Assembly (NCBI GenBank): GCA_900552585.1
Contig: USAB01000059.1
Location: 1-10,958 of the forward strand
Reading direction: 5' to 3'
Source: an uncultured Coriobacteriaceae bacterium
Lineage (GTDB): Bacteria > Actinomycetota > Coriobacteriia > Coriobacteriales > Eggerthellaceae
Length of the DNA stretch: 10,958 nt
Positions 1-6,425 of this stretch are shown here, in pieces; the first letter of the stretch is position 1, and every line of letters begins with the position of its first letter. A model generated the notes under the pieces. That model was not told where the DNA came from and did no database searches. It was given only the letters and a program-made list of their open reading frames with translations. The position numbers were made by a program, and so were the translations under genes.

Positions 1-60
1 GTGCCGGATCTGCGCTTCGCAGCGCCCTGCGTGCCGGATCTGCGCTTCGCAGCGCCCTTC
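1..60. repeat. Two tandem 30-bp direct repeats inside the propeller gene
   Basis: Positions 1-30 and 31-60 are identical except at position 29/59 (g versus t). In the minus-strand gene each unit encodes ten residues of the type GAAKRRSGT plus Q or K, so the repeat is an in-frame, strongly basic tail repeat. The next stretch (61-90) is only a degenerate relative. The array begins at the window edge and may continue beyond it. Confidence 0.9.
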
Positions 61-1673
61 GCGCCGGACGACTTCTTCGCCTTCGCCGCGCCCGCGCCGC
101 TTGCCTTGCCGCCGTTTCCGCTGCTTGACGAGGCCTTGGACGCCGCAAGCACCGCATACGCCTTCTCAGCACCGGTGAGTGCGGAGTAGTTCGGAATCTG
201 CGCCCGCTGCGCACTCGACAGCGCATCGTACGCCGCCCGAGCCTCTGCAATGGACGCCTTCGAGCCCTTCGTGACGGTGCCGATGCTGCTGATGAGCTGC
301 GTGACGCGCGAAACGCCCGCATCCGTTGCCGTCTCAAGCGCGAACACCGTGCCCGAATCATTCTTGTAGAACAGCGTGCCGTCGACGGCCACAGCCGGGC
401 TGCAGATGCAGTACTGCGCATGGCCGGAGGCATCGTAGATCTGCTGCACGGTTGCCTGCGAAGCGCTGGTTGCCCCAGGCGCCACGCGGATCAGCTGCAC
501 GCCTCCGGGACTGCCGTTCAGCGTGCAATACAGGTACAGCTCGCCCGTGGATTGCAGATATGCCGTGGAGAGCACGGGCGACGACTGCAACGGCCCGGAC
601 AGGGATACGCGGTAGCACACCGTCATGCTCTGCACATCTACGACCACCAGCGCGCCGGACGAGAAACCCTCGCTTGTCCCCACATACGCCTGCCCATCGT
701 AGATGACGGGCGTAGACGTGGAGCGCGTACCGATCTTCACGCCCGTGAGGTTCGTCAGCTTGCCGGACCCGTCCACGGATGCCCGGTACAGATAGCCGGC
801 CGACGTGGTGAAATACACGTATCCGTTCGACGAGACGACGGCAGAATGCTGGTCGCCCGCCACGTCCAGCTCCGAAATGACCGTGCCCGTCTTCCGGTTA
901 AGCGAAACGATATGACCGGTGCCCGCATCGGACGACGTGCCGTCGTCCGTGCCGAATACGACCGCATCCCCCACCGCTACGGCCTGCGTCCAGTAGAAGC
1001 CGCCCTTCGCCGTGTACGTCCACGTTGTCTGCTTCGCTTCCGTGGCCTGTGCGGAGTCCCCGTCCGCGGCATCCAGGCACACGAAATGCGCCTTGCCCGT
1101 GTCCGACGTGTAGAAGCCACCGTACACGAAGCCGTCCGCGTACATGGGAGACACCCAGCACTGGCCGCCCAGATCGTCCCGGTACACCCACAGCGACTGC
1201 AGCGTGTCCGCATCGAAGGCCTGGATGATGCCGTCGGACAGCGGCACGAAGATCTTTCCGTCCGCGTACGTGGGCGACGTGTACGCGAACGACGGCGCAG
1301 CCGCCAACGTGCCCGCGGCCAGCGTCTTCCCCGTTTGCTGATCCAACTTATATATAGTAGTGTCGGCCATGGTGACAAGCGTATCGCCCACGACGATCTG
1401 TGGGCTGGGCGAGGAGCTCCACCCGCTGCCGAACTGCCGCGACCACCGCAGCGCCGTTTGCGTCGTGGAGGCGGGCGTGGCGGCAGCCGTCACGGCGTTG
1501 TTGTTCGCGTCCGCACGAAAGCTGGGCCATGCGGCTTCGTCCGCAAGCGCCGGCGGGCAGGCGAATGCGGGCGCTATCAGCAGGCACCACACGGCAATCA
1601 GGGCGTACGCGAACAGACGCGGCCTGCTCGGCCGCGCCGCTCTCTTCGTAAGGCATGTCGCCTGTCCGCGCAT
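1..1673 (-). CDS. Secreted PQQ-like beta-propeller repeat protein, 3' end outside the window
   Basis: The frame is open from an ATG at 1673-1671 to the window edge, about 557 codons without a stop. The first ~44 residues are a Sec signal peptide: basic N-region, hydrophobic core LFAYALIAVWCLLIAP, likely cleavage after PALA. The mature start AAWPSFRADANNN followed by GSGWSSSPQIVVGD is typical of PQQ-binding-like propeller proteins. Blade-like repeats (SPTYADGKIFVPLSDG, FVYGGFYTSD, YVYFTTSAGYLYRAS, ALETATDAG) run to about residue 450. A short helical module follows (VTQLISSIGTV ... AYDALSSAQRAQIPNYSALTGAEKAY), common in Gram-positive surface proteins, then a Ser/Gly/Ala/Lys tail with repeated GAAKRRSGT. 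Its start lies 3 nt after the stop of the upstream gene, so it is probably translationally coupled and under the same cobalamin riboswitch. A GGAGAGG sits about 14 nt before the ATG. Propellers of this type often lack enzymatic activity; a ligand- or protein-binding surface role is inference. Confidence 0.85.
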   Translation of the reverse strand, partial: MRGQATCLTKRAARPSRPRLFAYALIAVWCLLIAPAFACPPALADEAAWPSFRADANNNAVTAAATPASTTQTALRWSRQFGSGWSSSPSPQIVVGDTLVTMADTTIYKLDQQTGKTLAAGTLAAAPSFAYTSPTYADGKIFVPLSDGIIQAFDADTLQSLWVYRDDLGGQCWVSPMYADGFVYGGFYTSDTGKAHFVCLDAADGDSAQATEAKQTTWTYTAKGGFYWTQAVAVGDAVVFGTDDGTSSDAGTGHIVSLNRKTGTVISELDVAGDQHSAVVSSNGYVYFTTSAGYLYRASVDGSGKLTNLTGVKIGTRSTSTPVIYDGQAYVGTSEGFSSGALVVVDVQSMTVCYRVSLSGPLQSSPVLSTAYLQSTGELYLYCTLNGSPGGVQLIRVAPGATSASQATVQQIYDASGHAQYCICSPAVAVDGTLFYKNDSGTVFALETATDAGVSRVTQLISSIGTVTKGSKASIAEARAAYDALSSAQRAQIPNYSALTGAEKAYAVLAASKASSSSGNGGKASGAGAAKAKKSSGAKGAAKRRSGTQGAAKRRSG

Positions 1674-1676
1674 GCG

Positions 1677-3005
1677 CTAGTCCACGTCCTCTCCGTAGTT
1701 CTCGCACGTATACGCCCATACAATGCGGTCGTTGTTCTTCACCTTGTACTGCGAGCAGCCCACATTCGGCGACCACCCGTTGACCTTGTACACCCAGCCG
1801 GACTGGTCGCCGCAGTCCTTCTGATATAGGTTGTTGATGCCCTCGACGTAGTTCGTTTCATACACGGGCGCATACGAGTACTCCAGCTGGATACCGCGGT
1901 CGTCGCAAACGGCTTTCAGCACATCGAACACCGTGTCGCCCTTCGATACGGCCACCGTCGTGGTGCCCAGGATGACGCCGTTCGACGGCACGTACTTCAG
2001 CTTGCCGGATGCCAGCTGCTTCTTGTGCTTCAGGATAGTATCGCAGCGGATCTGGATGGTCACGGTGCGCGTGGCCGTCTTCGCCGCCGGTGCCGAGGAT
2101 CCGTCGGATTTCCCGGCCTTCGCCGCGGACCCGCCGGCATTGCCGGACGTCGTCCCCTGTGCCGTGCCGCCGCGTGCCGAAGCGCTGGCCGCAGAGGAAG
2201 AAGACGCACTTCCGCTTGACGCGGCACCCCCGGCATCTGATGCGGAGCCGCCGCCGGACGACGATTTCGCCGCATCCGTGGCGACGGATGCGGATTTCCC
2301 GGACGAAGCGCCCTTCTCGTTCGCGCGCTTCTCCTGCTGCTTCGCCACCTGCTTCGCAGTGAAGCACAGGTCCTTGCCGTCCTTCAGCACCGCCGCCGTG
2401 CGTTCCAGCATGAAATCATCGAAGCGGCTGAGCGAATACGACCGCTGCACATCCGGCGCGTCTTTGCCGTCCGTATATGTGGCCTCCTGGCCGGCCGTCA
2501 GCGTCGTGCCGTCCTGCACCGTGACGGTGCCAGCAAGCACGTAGATGCTCGTGGTACCCGTGCCCGCTTCCAGCACGAACACGCCGTCTGCGGACGACAC
2601 CTGCGCCGGGGCTGTCTTCAGAGACAGCCCCTGGTCGGTCGCTGCCTGGCAGAAGGCGCTTCCGGATTCGAATTCCAGGCAGTCGTTACGCGCATCCAGC
2701 ACGGTGGATTCGTCCAACGCCACGCTGCCATGGCCATCGCCCTGCAACGTGACCGTGGAGCCGGACAGCGTTTCCACGTTGTCGTCAACCTGCAGCACGG
2801 TGCCCTCGTCCAGGCGGTAGCTGATGCCGTCGCGCTGGATATTCGCGTTGCCGGATTTGTCCGAGGCGGCATACGCCGTGTCCTGCGCCGTATCGAACGC
2901 ACCGCGCATGTTCAAGGCGAAAAGGACGCCCGCCACCACGATGACGGCAATAAGTGCCGCCATCGCGATGTTGAGCGCCTTGTTTTTCCTCTTCGTGCCA
3001 ACCAT
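1677..3005 (-). CDS. Membrane-anchored FecR-like / DUF4430 (transcobalamin-like C-terminal domain) protein
   Basis: The product has 442 residues. A basic N-terminus (KRKNK) precedes one membrane segment at about residues 12-32, which leaves the rest outside the cell. Residues ~58-180 are a beta-rich FecR-like segment (VETLSGSTVTLQGDG; YVLAGTVTVQDGTTLTAGQEATY). Residues ~230-310 are a low-complexity Ser/Ala/Gly spacer, probably crossing the cell wall. Residues ~313-442 match DUF4430 (PF14478), the family related to the C-terminal cobalamin-contacting domain of transcobalamin and intrinsic factor: GDTVFDVLKAV, then GWVYKVNGWSPNVGCSQYKVKNNDRIVWAYTC. Cysteines 321, 367, 398, 417 and 434 lie in this domain. 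It starts 24 nt after the preceding gene's stop with no clear Shine-Dalgarno sequence, so coupling is likely. It ends 3 nt before the next start. Corrinoid binding is inferred from the domain plus the upstream B12 riboswitch and is not shown directly. Confidence 0.87.
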   Translation of the reverse strand: MVGTKRKNKALNIAMAALIAVIVVAGVLFALNMRGAFDTAQDTAYAASDKSGNANIQRDGISYRLDEGTVLQVDDNVETLSGSTVTLQGDGHGSVALDESTVLDARNDCLEFESGSAFCQAATDQGLSLKTAPAQVSSADGVFVLEAGTGTTSIYVLAGTVTVQDGTTLTAGQEATYTDGKDAPDVQRSYSLSRFDDFMLERTAAVLKDGKDLCFTAKQVAKQQEKRANEKGASSGKSASVATDAAKSSSGGGSASDAGGAASSGSASSSSAASASARGGTAQGTTSGNAGGSAAKAGKSDGSSAPAAKTATRTVTIQIRCDTILKHKKQLASGKLKYVPSNGVILGTTTVAVSKGDTVFDVLKAVCDDRGIQLEYSYAPVYETNYVEGINNLYQKDCGDQSGWVYKVNGWSPNVGCSQYKVKNNDRIVWAYTCENYGEDVD

Positions 3006-3029
3006 GATGCTGGGAAGCGCACTTAGCGG

Positions 3030-4361
3030 CTACGCCACGCGCACGCTCTTCGGGGCGGCGAGATTCTTCTTCGTGAAGGACTTCTTTACATATTTCTTTG
3101 CAACGCCCTTGGCCGTGGTGACCTTCAGCGATTTGCCCAACTTGGAGCCCTTGAACGACGACTTGACCGTAGAGGCCTTCTTCAGATGTTTGCTGGCAAC
3201 CTGCACGGTATGCAGCTTCGGCGTCTTGTAGAACGCGGACTTCGCGATCTTCGCCACGTTCTTGCCCACGACCACCTTCGTAATGGTCTTGTTCGATTTG
3301 AACGCCTTCGCGGCAATCTTCGTGACCTTGTACGTCTTACCGTCCTTCAGCTTCACCGTGGCGGGAACCTTCACGGTCTTCTTGCCCTTGGGCGCCTTCA
3401 CATACGTGACGGTTTTCTTGCTGGCGCTGGTCACCTGGTACTTCGCGGCGGAGACCGTGGCGGTGTAGCCCTTGGCAATGCCCACCTTCACGAACACGAA
3501 CGGAGATGCGGTGTACGTGCCAGTTGCAGGAAGGGCGGATACCAGGTAGGTGCCCGGCTGCTTGAACGTCACGGATGCCGTACCCTTATTGTTCGTGGTT
3601 GCTCCGGAGATGGCCTTCTGCTTGCCCGTGGACGTGTTCACCAGGGTCAGCTTCGCATTGGCAAGGGGAGTCGTGGCTGCAGCGCGATCGGCGGCGTTCT
3701 TCGAACCGTTGCCGAAGAAGTTCTGCAGCTCCCGCACGTTCAGCGCGACCTTCTTGCCGGTAACGGCGGAAATGGCGGTCACGGCCGAGCCCTTGCTGTT
3801 CGCGAAATAGGAGATGCCATCGGAATAGTCGGCTGCCTGGACAAAATGGATGGAAACGATGTCGTTCTTCACTACAGGAGCCCGCGTCACCGCAAGGGGG
3901 AAGTAGCCGTAGCTAGTGTAATCGGATGTCTCGTTCACCGCAGCCTTGTTGTTCTGAGAGATACCCCAGTTCTTTGACGCCACGCCGAAGGCCTTCGTAA
4001 TGGATCCGTACGTGTCGTCCACCGCCAGATAGTTAGTAGCGTTGTCCTTTGTGAAGGACTTGCCGTACTTCAGCTCGTGCATCTTCACCAGCACGTCCAG
4101 CTGCGACACGGGCTTCGAGGAATCCACCTTGTCTTTGTAGCCATACTTCTCCGCCTCGGTGCTGCTTACCGTAATCTTCTGCGGCACGAACACGAACGAA
4201 TTCTCCTTCTGCGCGCTTGCGTACACGCTGGCGGAAACGGATTCGGCAGCCTGCGCGGGAGCGGCGGACGCCATCAACGCCGCCGCCGTCGCCAGCAAAA
4301 ACACCGCGACGATGCCGCACGCGCCCAAACGGGCGCGCGCACGGATAGTACTACCAGTCAT
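3030..4361 (-). CDS. Secreted DUF4430-like / Ig-like / BspA-type surface protein, first gene after the B12 riboswitch
   Basis: The product has 443 residues from the ATG at 4361-4359. That start has a strong GGGAGG seven nt upstream and is followed at once by a signal peptide (core GIVAVFLLATAAALMASA, cleavage after AQA, ~residue 38). A longer frame back to 4553 exists but would read through the riboswitch. Residues ~55-185 look like a diverged DUF4430 fold: a QLDVLVKM helix after the first strands, then WGISQNN ... YGYFPLAV ... VVKNDIVSIHFVQ, which parallels the WVYKVNG ... YKVKNNDRIVWAY pattern of the next gene. Residues ~233-293 resemble an Ig-like or carboxypeptidase-regulatory-like segment (LANAKLTLVNTSTGKQ; GTASVTFKQPGTYLVSA). 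Residues ~310-443 resemble BspA/LRR_5 repeats (KVTKIAAKAFKSNKTITKVV; VAKIAKSAFYKTPKL) and are very lysine-rich, with no LPXTG motif. Wall retention by charge is inference. Its position directly after the riboswitch makes it the best candidate for a B12-related surface function. Confidence 0.85.
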   Translation of the reverse strand: MTGSTIRARARLGACGIVAVFLLATAAALMASAAPAQAAESVSASVYASAQKENSFVFVPQKITVSSTEAEKYGYKDKVDSSKPVSQLDVLVKMHELKYGKSFTKDNATNYLAVDDTYGSITKAFGVASKNWGISQNNKAAVNETSDYTSYGYFPLAVTRAPVVKNDIVSIHFVQAADYSDGISYFANSKGSAVTAISAVTGKKVALNVRELQNFFGNGSKNAADRAAATTPLANAKLTLVNTSTGKQKAISGATTNNKGTASVTFKQPGTYLVSALPATGTYTASPFVFVKVGIAKGYTATVSAAKYQVTSASKKTVTYVKAPKGKKTVKVPATVKLKDGKTYKVTKIAAKAFKSNKTITKVVVGKNVAKIAKSAFYKTPKLHTVQVASKHLKKASTVKSSFKGSKLGKSLKVTTAKGVAKKYVKKSFTKKNLAAPKSVRVA

Positions 4362-4375
4362 AGTGATACCTCCCA
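4362..4375 (-). promoter_or_regulatory. Shine-Dalgarno deciding the start at 4361
   Basis: On the minus strand GGGAGG is followed by seven nt and then ATG. This is the best ribosome-binding site in the left block. It fixes the start of the first surface-protein gene downstream of the riboswitch and excludes the longer upstream frame. Confidence 0.8.
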
Positions 4376-4391
4376 GGGCTCTCGATACTTG

Positions 4392-4550
4392 ATGGCAGGC
4401 ATTCCGACTTCGCTTCGCCCGAACGGCGCACCCCGGCATAGGGCACGTATGCTCCGCCCGTCCACGTTTACGGTTGCTGGTACAGCGCAGGATTCCCACC
4501 TGCATTCCCCTCGGGATGCCTCTACATCCCGGCGCCTTGCCTGACGCGTC
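4392..4550 (-). ncRNA. Cobalamin (B12) riboswitch
   Basis: Read on the minus strand, the hallmarks of the cobalamin riboswitch appear in order. The closing stem 5' arm is CAGGCA (4543-4538). A small hairpin GGGATG/CATCCC follows, then GGGGAA (4510-4505) and the B12-box core GGTGGGAATCC (4500-4490). Next come CTG...CCAGCAACCGTAA (4490-4468), AAGTCGG (4410-4404) and GCCTGCC, whose TGCCTG (4401-4396) pairs perfectly with the 5' arm. The aptamer ends about 35 nt before the ATG at 4361. I see no hairpin followed by a U-run between aptamer and ATG, so control by ribosome-site accessibility is more likely than transcription termination. Expected behaviour of the class: B12 binding represses the downstream genes. 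The identification is from motifs; no covariance search was run. Confidence 0.93.
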
Positions 4551-4658
4551 CATCCATGGCCATTAGCTATGTGTTTGCATCTTAGCATTGGCTGCCCGGC
4601 TTGCGGCGCAACGTTGCCCATCTGACGCTCAAGCAGCGCCCCTCTGGCGATTCAATTT

Positions 4659-4687
4659 ATCTATAGCCAGTTATCATCCCAGTTCAG
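4659..4687 (-). promoter_or_regulatory. Possible promoter for the riboswitch-led operon
   Basis: On the minus strand CTGAAC (4687-4682) and TATAGA (4665-4660) are separated by 16 nt. The match to sigma-70 consensus is modest. A TAAGAT at 4584-4579, nearer the riboswitch, is an alternative -10 but lacks a well-spaced -35. One of these should drive the leader. Confidence 0.25.
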
Positions 4688-4734
4688 AGGTCCGTTGGCG
4701 AATACCCGCCCATGGAACCGAGCCGCCGGAATAC

Positions 4735-4764
4735 TTGGATTGCCGCAGTTCCGCAGCGTACAAT
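4735..4764 (+). promoter_or_regulatory. Likely sigma-70 type promoter of metF operon
   Basis: TTGGAT (4735-4740), an 18-nt spacer and TACAAT (4759-4764) precede metF. The start of transcription would fall near 4771, giving a leader of about 75 nt. That leader holds only a small hairpin (CGGG/CCCG, 4803-4819) and no riboswitch I can recognise. The rest of the divergent gap (4551-4734) holds no gene. Confidence 0.5.
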
Positions 4765-4845
4765 AACGAACGCAGGAAAGGACGCAGGCAAAAATCGCGG
4801 ACCGGGTTGCTTAATGCCCGATTCCCAACGCACGAAGGAGCCGTT

Positions 4846-5700
4846 ATGCGCATCACCGAAATCTATGGCGGAGAGCATATCCCCGTATCTTATGAGATCT
4901 TCCCGCCGAAGGGCGACCTGCCCGTAGATGAGGCGCGCACGGTGCTGTCCGGCTTGGCAGAGCTGGACCCCGCATTCGTGTCCGTGACGTATTCCGCCGG
5001 CGGGTCGGGCAACTCCGAACGCACCGTTCAGATTGCGGACATGGGCCAGCGGGAACTGGGGCTGACCATGATGGCACACCTGACCTGCGCCGGCGCCACC
5101 AAGGCGGACATGCGCAGGAACATTCGCAGCTTGAAAGACCACAACATAGAGAACGTGTTGGCGCTACGCGGCGATTTGGGCCCCGACCGTCAGGTCAAGG
5201 ACTACCATTACGCGAAGGATCTGATTCCCCAGCTGCGCCAAGAGGGTTTCTGCGTGGGAGCGGTCGCCTATCCCGAAGGTCATGTCGACTGCATCGACCT
5301 GCATGAAAGCGTGCGCTACCTGAAGGAGAAGCAGGATGCCGGCGCGCAGTTCTTCGTGACGCAGCTGTTCTTCGACAACCGCTATGCGTACAAGTTCCTG
5401 GACGAATGCCGCGCGGCCCGCATCAAGGTTCCCATCGAGTTCGGCATTATGCCCATCATGTCAAAGAGCCAGGTGTCCCGCATGGTGTTCATGTGCGGCG
5501 CCAGCCTGCCCTCCGCGCTGGTGAAACTGCTGGCCCGCTACGAGGACAAGCCGGACGACCTGCGCAAAGCCGGCATCGAATATGCAAGCCGCCAGCTTAT
5601 CGGCCTGGCCGAGCACGGCGTGGACGCACTGCATATCTACTCTATGAACAAACCGGACGTGGCGCGCGAGATATACGAGAACGTCCGGCCCTACCTGTAG
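4846..5700 (+). CDS. metF: 5,10-methylenetetrahydrofolate reductase
   Basis: The enzyme reduces 5,10-methylene-THF to 5-methyl-THF, the methyl donor for methionine synthase, in the cytoplasm with bound FAD. The 284-residue product is close to the usual bacterial MetF length (~280-300). Family motifs are seen in order: VSYEIFPPKG (E17, equivalent to the active-site Glu28 of E. coli MetF), VSVTYSAGGS, MMAHLTCAG, NVLALRGD (D110, equivalent to Asp120), GAVAYPEGH, DAGAQFFVTQLFFDN (Q173, equivalent to Gln183) and HIYSMN near the C-terminus. The start at 4846 is chosen because GAAGGAG lies five nt upstream and the protein then begins at the normal family N-terminus; the frame itself is open further upstream. 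It is the first gene of the methionine block, with the next gene 29 nt downstream. Whether NADH or a flavoprotein/ferredoxin partner donates electrons cannot be told from the sequence. Confidence 0.96.
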   Translation: MRITEIYGGEHIPVSYEIFPPKGDLPVDEARTVLSGLAELDPAFVSVTYSAGGSGNSERTVQIADMGQRELGLTMMAHLTCAGATKADMRRNIRSLKDHNIENVLALRGDLGPDRQVKDYHYAKDLIPQLRQEGFCVGAVAYPEGHVDCIDLHESVRYLKEKQDAGAQFFVTQLFFDNRYAYKFLDECRAARIKVPIEFGIMPIMSKSQVSRMVFMCGASLPSALVKLLARYEDKPDDLRKAGIEYASRQLIGLAEHGVDALHIYSMNKPDVAREIYENVRPYL

Positions 5701-5729
5701 GGAATCACACGAAGGACTCCGCTGCACGA

Positions 5730-6425
5730 ATGAACGCACAAGCAAACGGCGCCTCCGCCTGGCATGTAGACCGGGCGGAGGCCCTCCGCTACCTGGGATA
5801 TACCGGGCAGGACATTACGCCCGACCTGAACGAGCGCCTGAAAACGCTGTTCGCGCGCTGCGAGCAGACGTCGAATCCTGGCTTCACGTACCGCATCTTC
5901 CCCTGCGACAGCGCACACGGCGACATCCGCCTGGCGGGAACGACGCTCGTGCTGGAAGGCCGCGACATATACGAACATCTGAAGGATGCGCAGTTGGTTG
6001 CCGTCATGGCAGCCACGGCCGGGCTGGGAAACGAACAGGAGCTGCGGCGCCTGTCGTTTAAGAACAGCCTGGACGCTGCCATCTACGGATCCGCCGGATC
6101 CGCACTGGTGGAAAGCGTGGGCGATGCCTGCAACGCGCGCATCGTGGAAGATGCCCGCGGGCGCGGCCTGTGGTGCAACTGGCGCTTCAGCCCCGGGTAC
6201 GGCGACCTGCCCCTTGACATACAGCCGACAGTGATCCGTATACTTGACGCAGACAAGAAGTTGGGTATCACCGTCACAGACACGAACTTGCTGATACCCG
6301 CGAAGAGCATCACAGCATTCGTCGGACTCTTCGATACCCCCCAAGACGACAAACGCAGCTGCGCGAACTGCAGCTTCTCGCCCTATTGCAACCTGAGAAA
6401 GGCGGGCAACCAATGCTACCGATAA
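5730..6425 (+). CDS. Stand-alone B12-dependent methionine synthase activation-domain protein with C-terminal Cys motif
   Basis: The product has 231 residues. The centre matches the methionine synthase activation domain (Met_synt_B12, PF02965), which in E. coli is the C-terminal part of MetH and binds S-adenosylmethionine during reductive reactivation of cob(II)alamin. The diagnostic stretch is R152-FSPGYGD-159, followed by a helix (IQPTVIRILDADKKLGITVTDTNLLIP) and KSITAFVGL. Here the domain is a separate protein, which complements the MetH encoded next that lacks it. The last ~20 residues carry C211-x2-C214-x5-C220-x8-C229, which could hold an Fe-S cluster or zinc; that is inference. The first ~100 residues are a helical extension. 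The start at 5730 is the only ATG near, with GAAGGA 13 nt upstream, a rather long spacing. The 3' end overlaps metH by 13 nt, indicating coupled translation. A comparable split is known in Thermotoga maritima. Confidence 0.92.
   Translation: MNAQANGASAWHVDRAEALRYLGYTGQDITPDLNERLKTLFARCEQTSNPGFTYRIFPCDSAHGDIRLAGTTLVLEGRDIYEHLKDAQLVAVMAATAGLGNEQELRRLSFKNSLDAAIYGSAGSALVESVGDACNARIVEDARGRGLWCNWRFSPGYGDLPLDIQPTVIRILDADKKLGITVTDTNLLIPAKSITAFVGLFDTPQDDKRSCANCSFSPYCNLRKAGNQCYR

Noticed and set aside
1..60. Tandem repeat as a CRISPR array
   Set aside because: The copies are adjacent without spacers and are in frame with a coding sequence.
420..1829. 469-codon plus-strand frame opposite the propeller gene
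   Set aside because: It is an antisense shadow in GC-rich DNA: Arg/His/Val-rich, no domain, and it lies over a gene with a signal peptide and propeller repeats.
4362..4553. 64-codon N-terminal extension of the first surface protein
   Set aside because: It would translate the B12 riboswitch, and the signal peptide and strong ribosome site belong to the ATG at 4361.
4765..4845. SAM or SAH riboswitch in the metF leader
   Set aside because: The leader is about 75 nt with only one 4-bp hairpin and none of the conserved cores of these classes.
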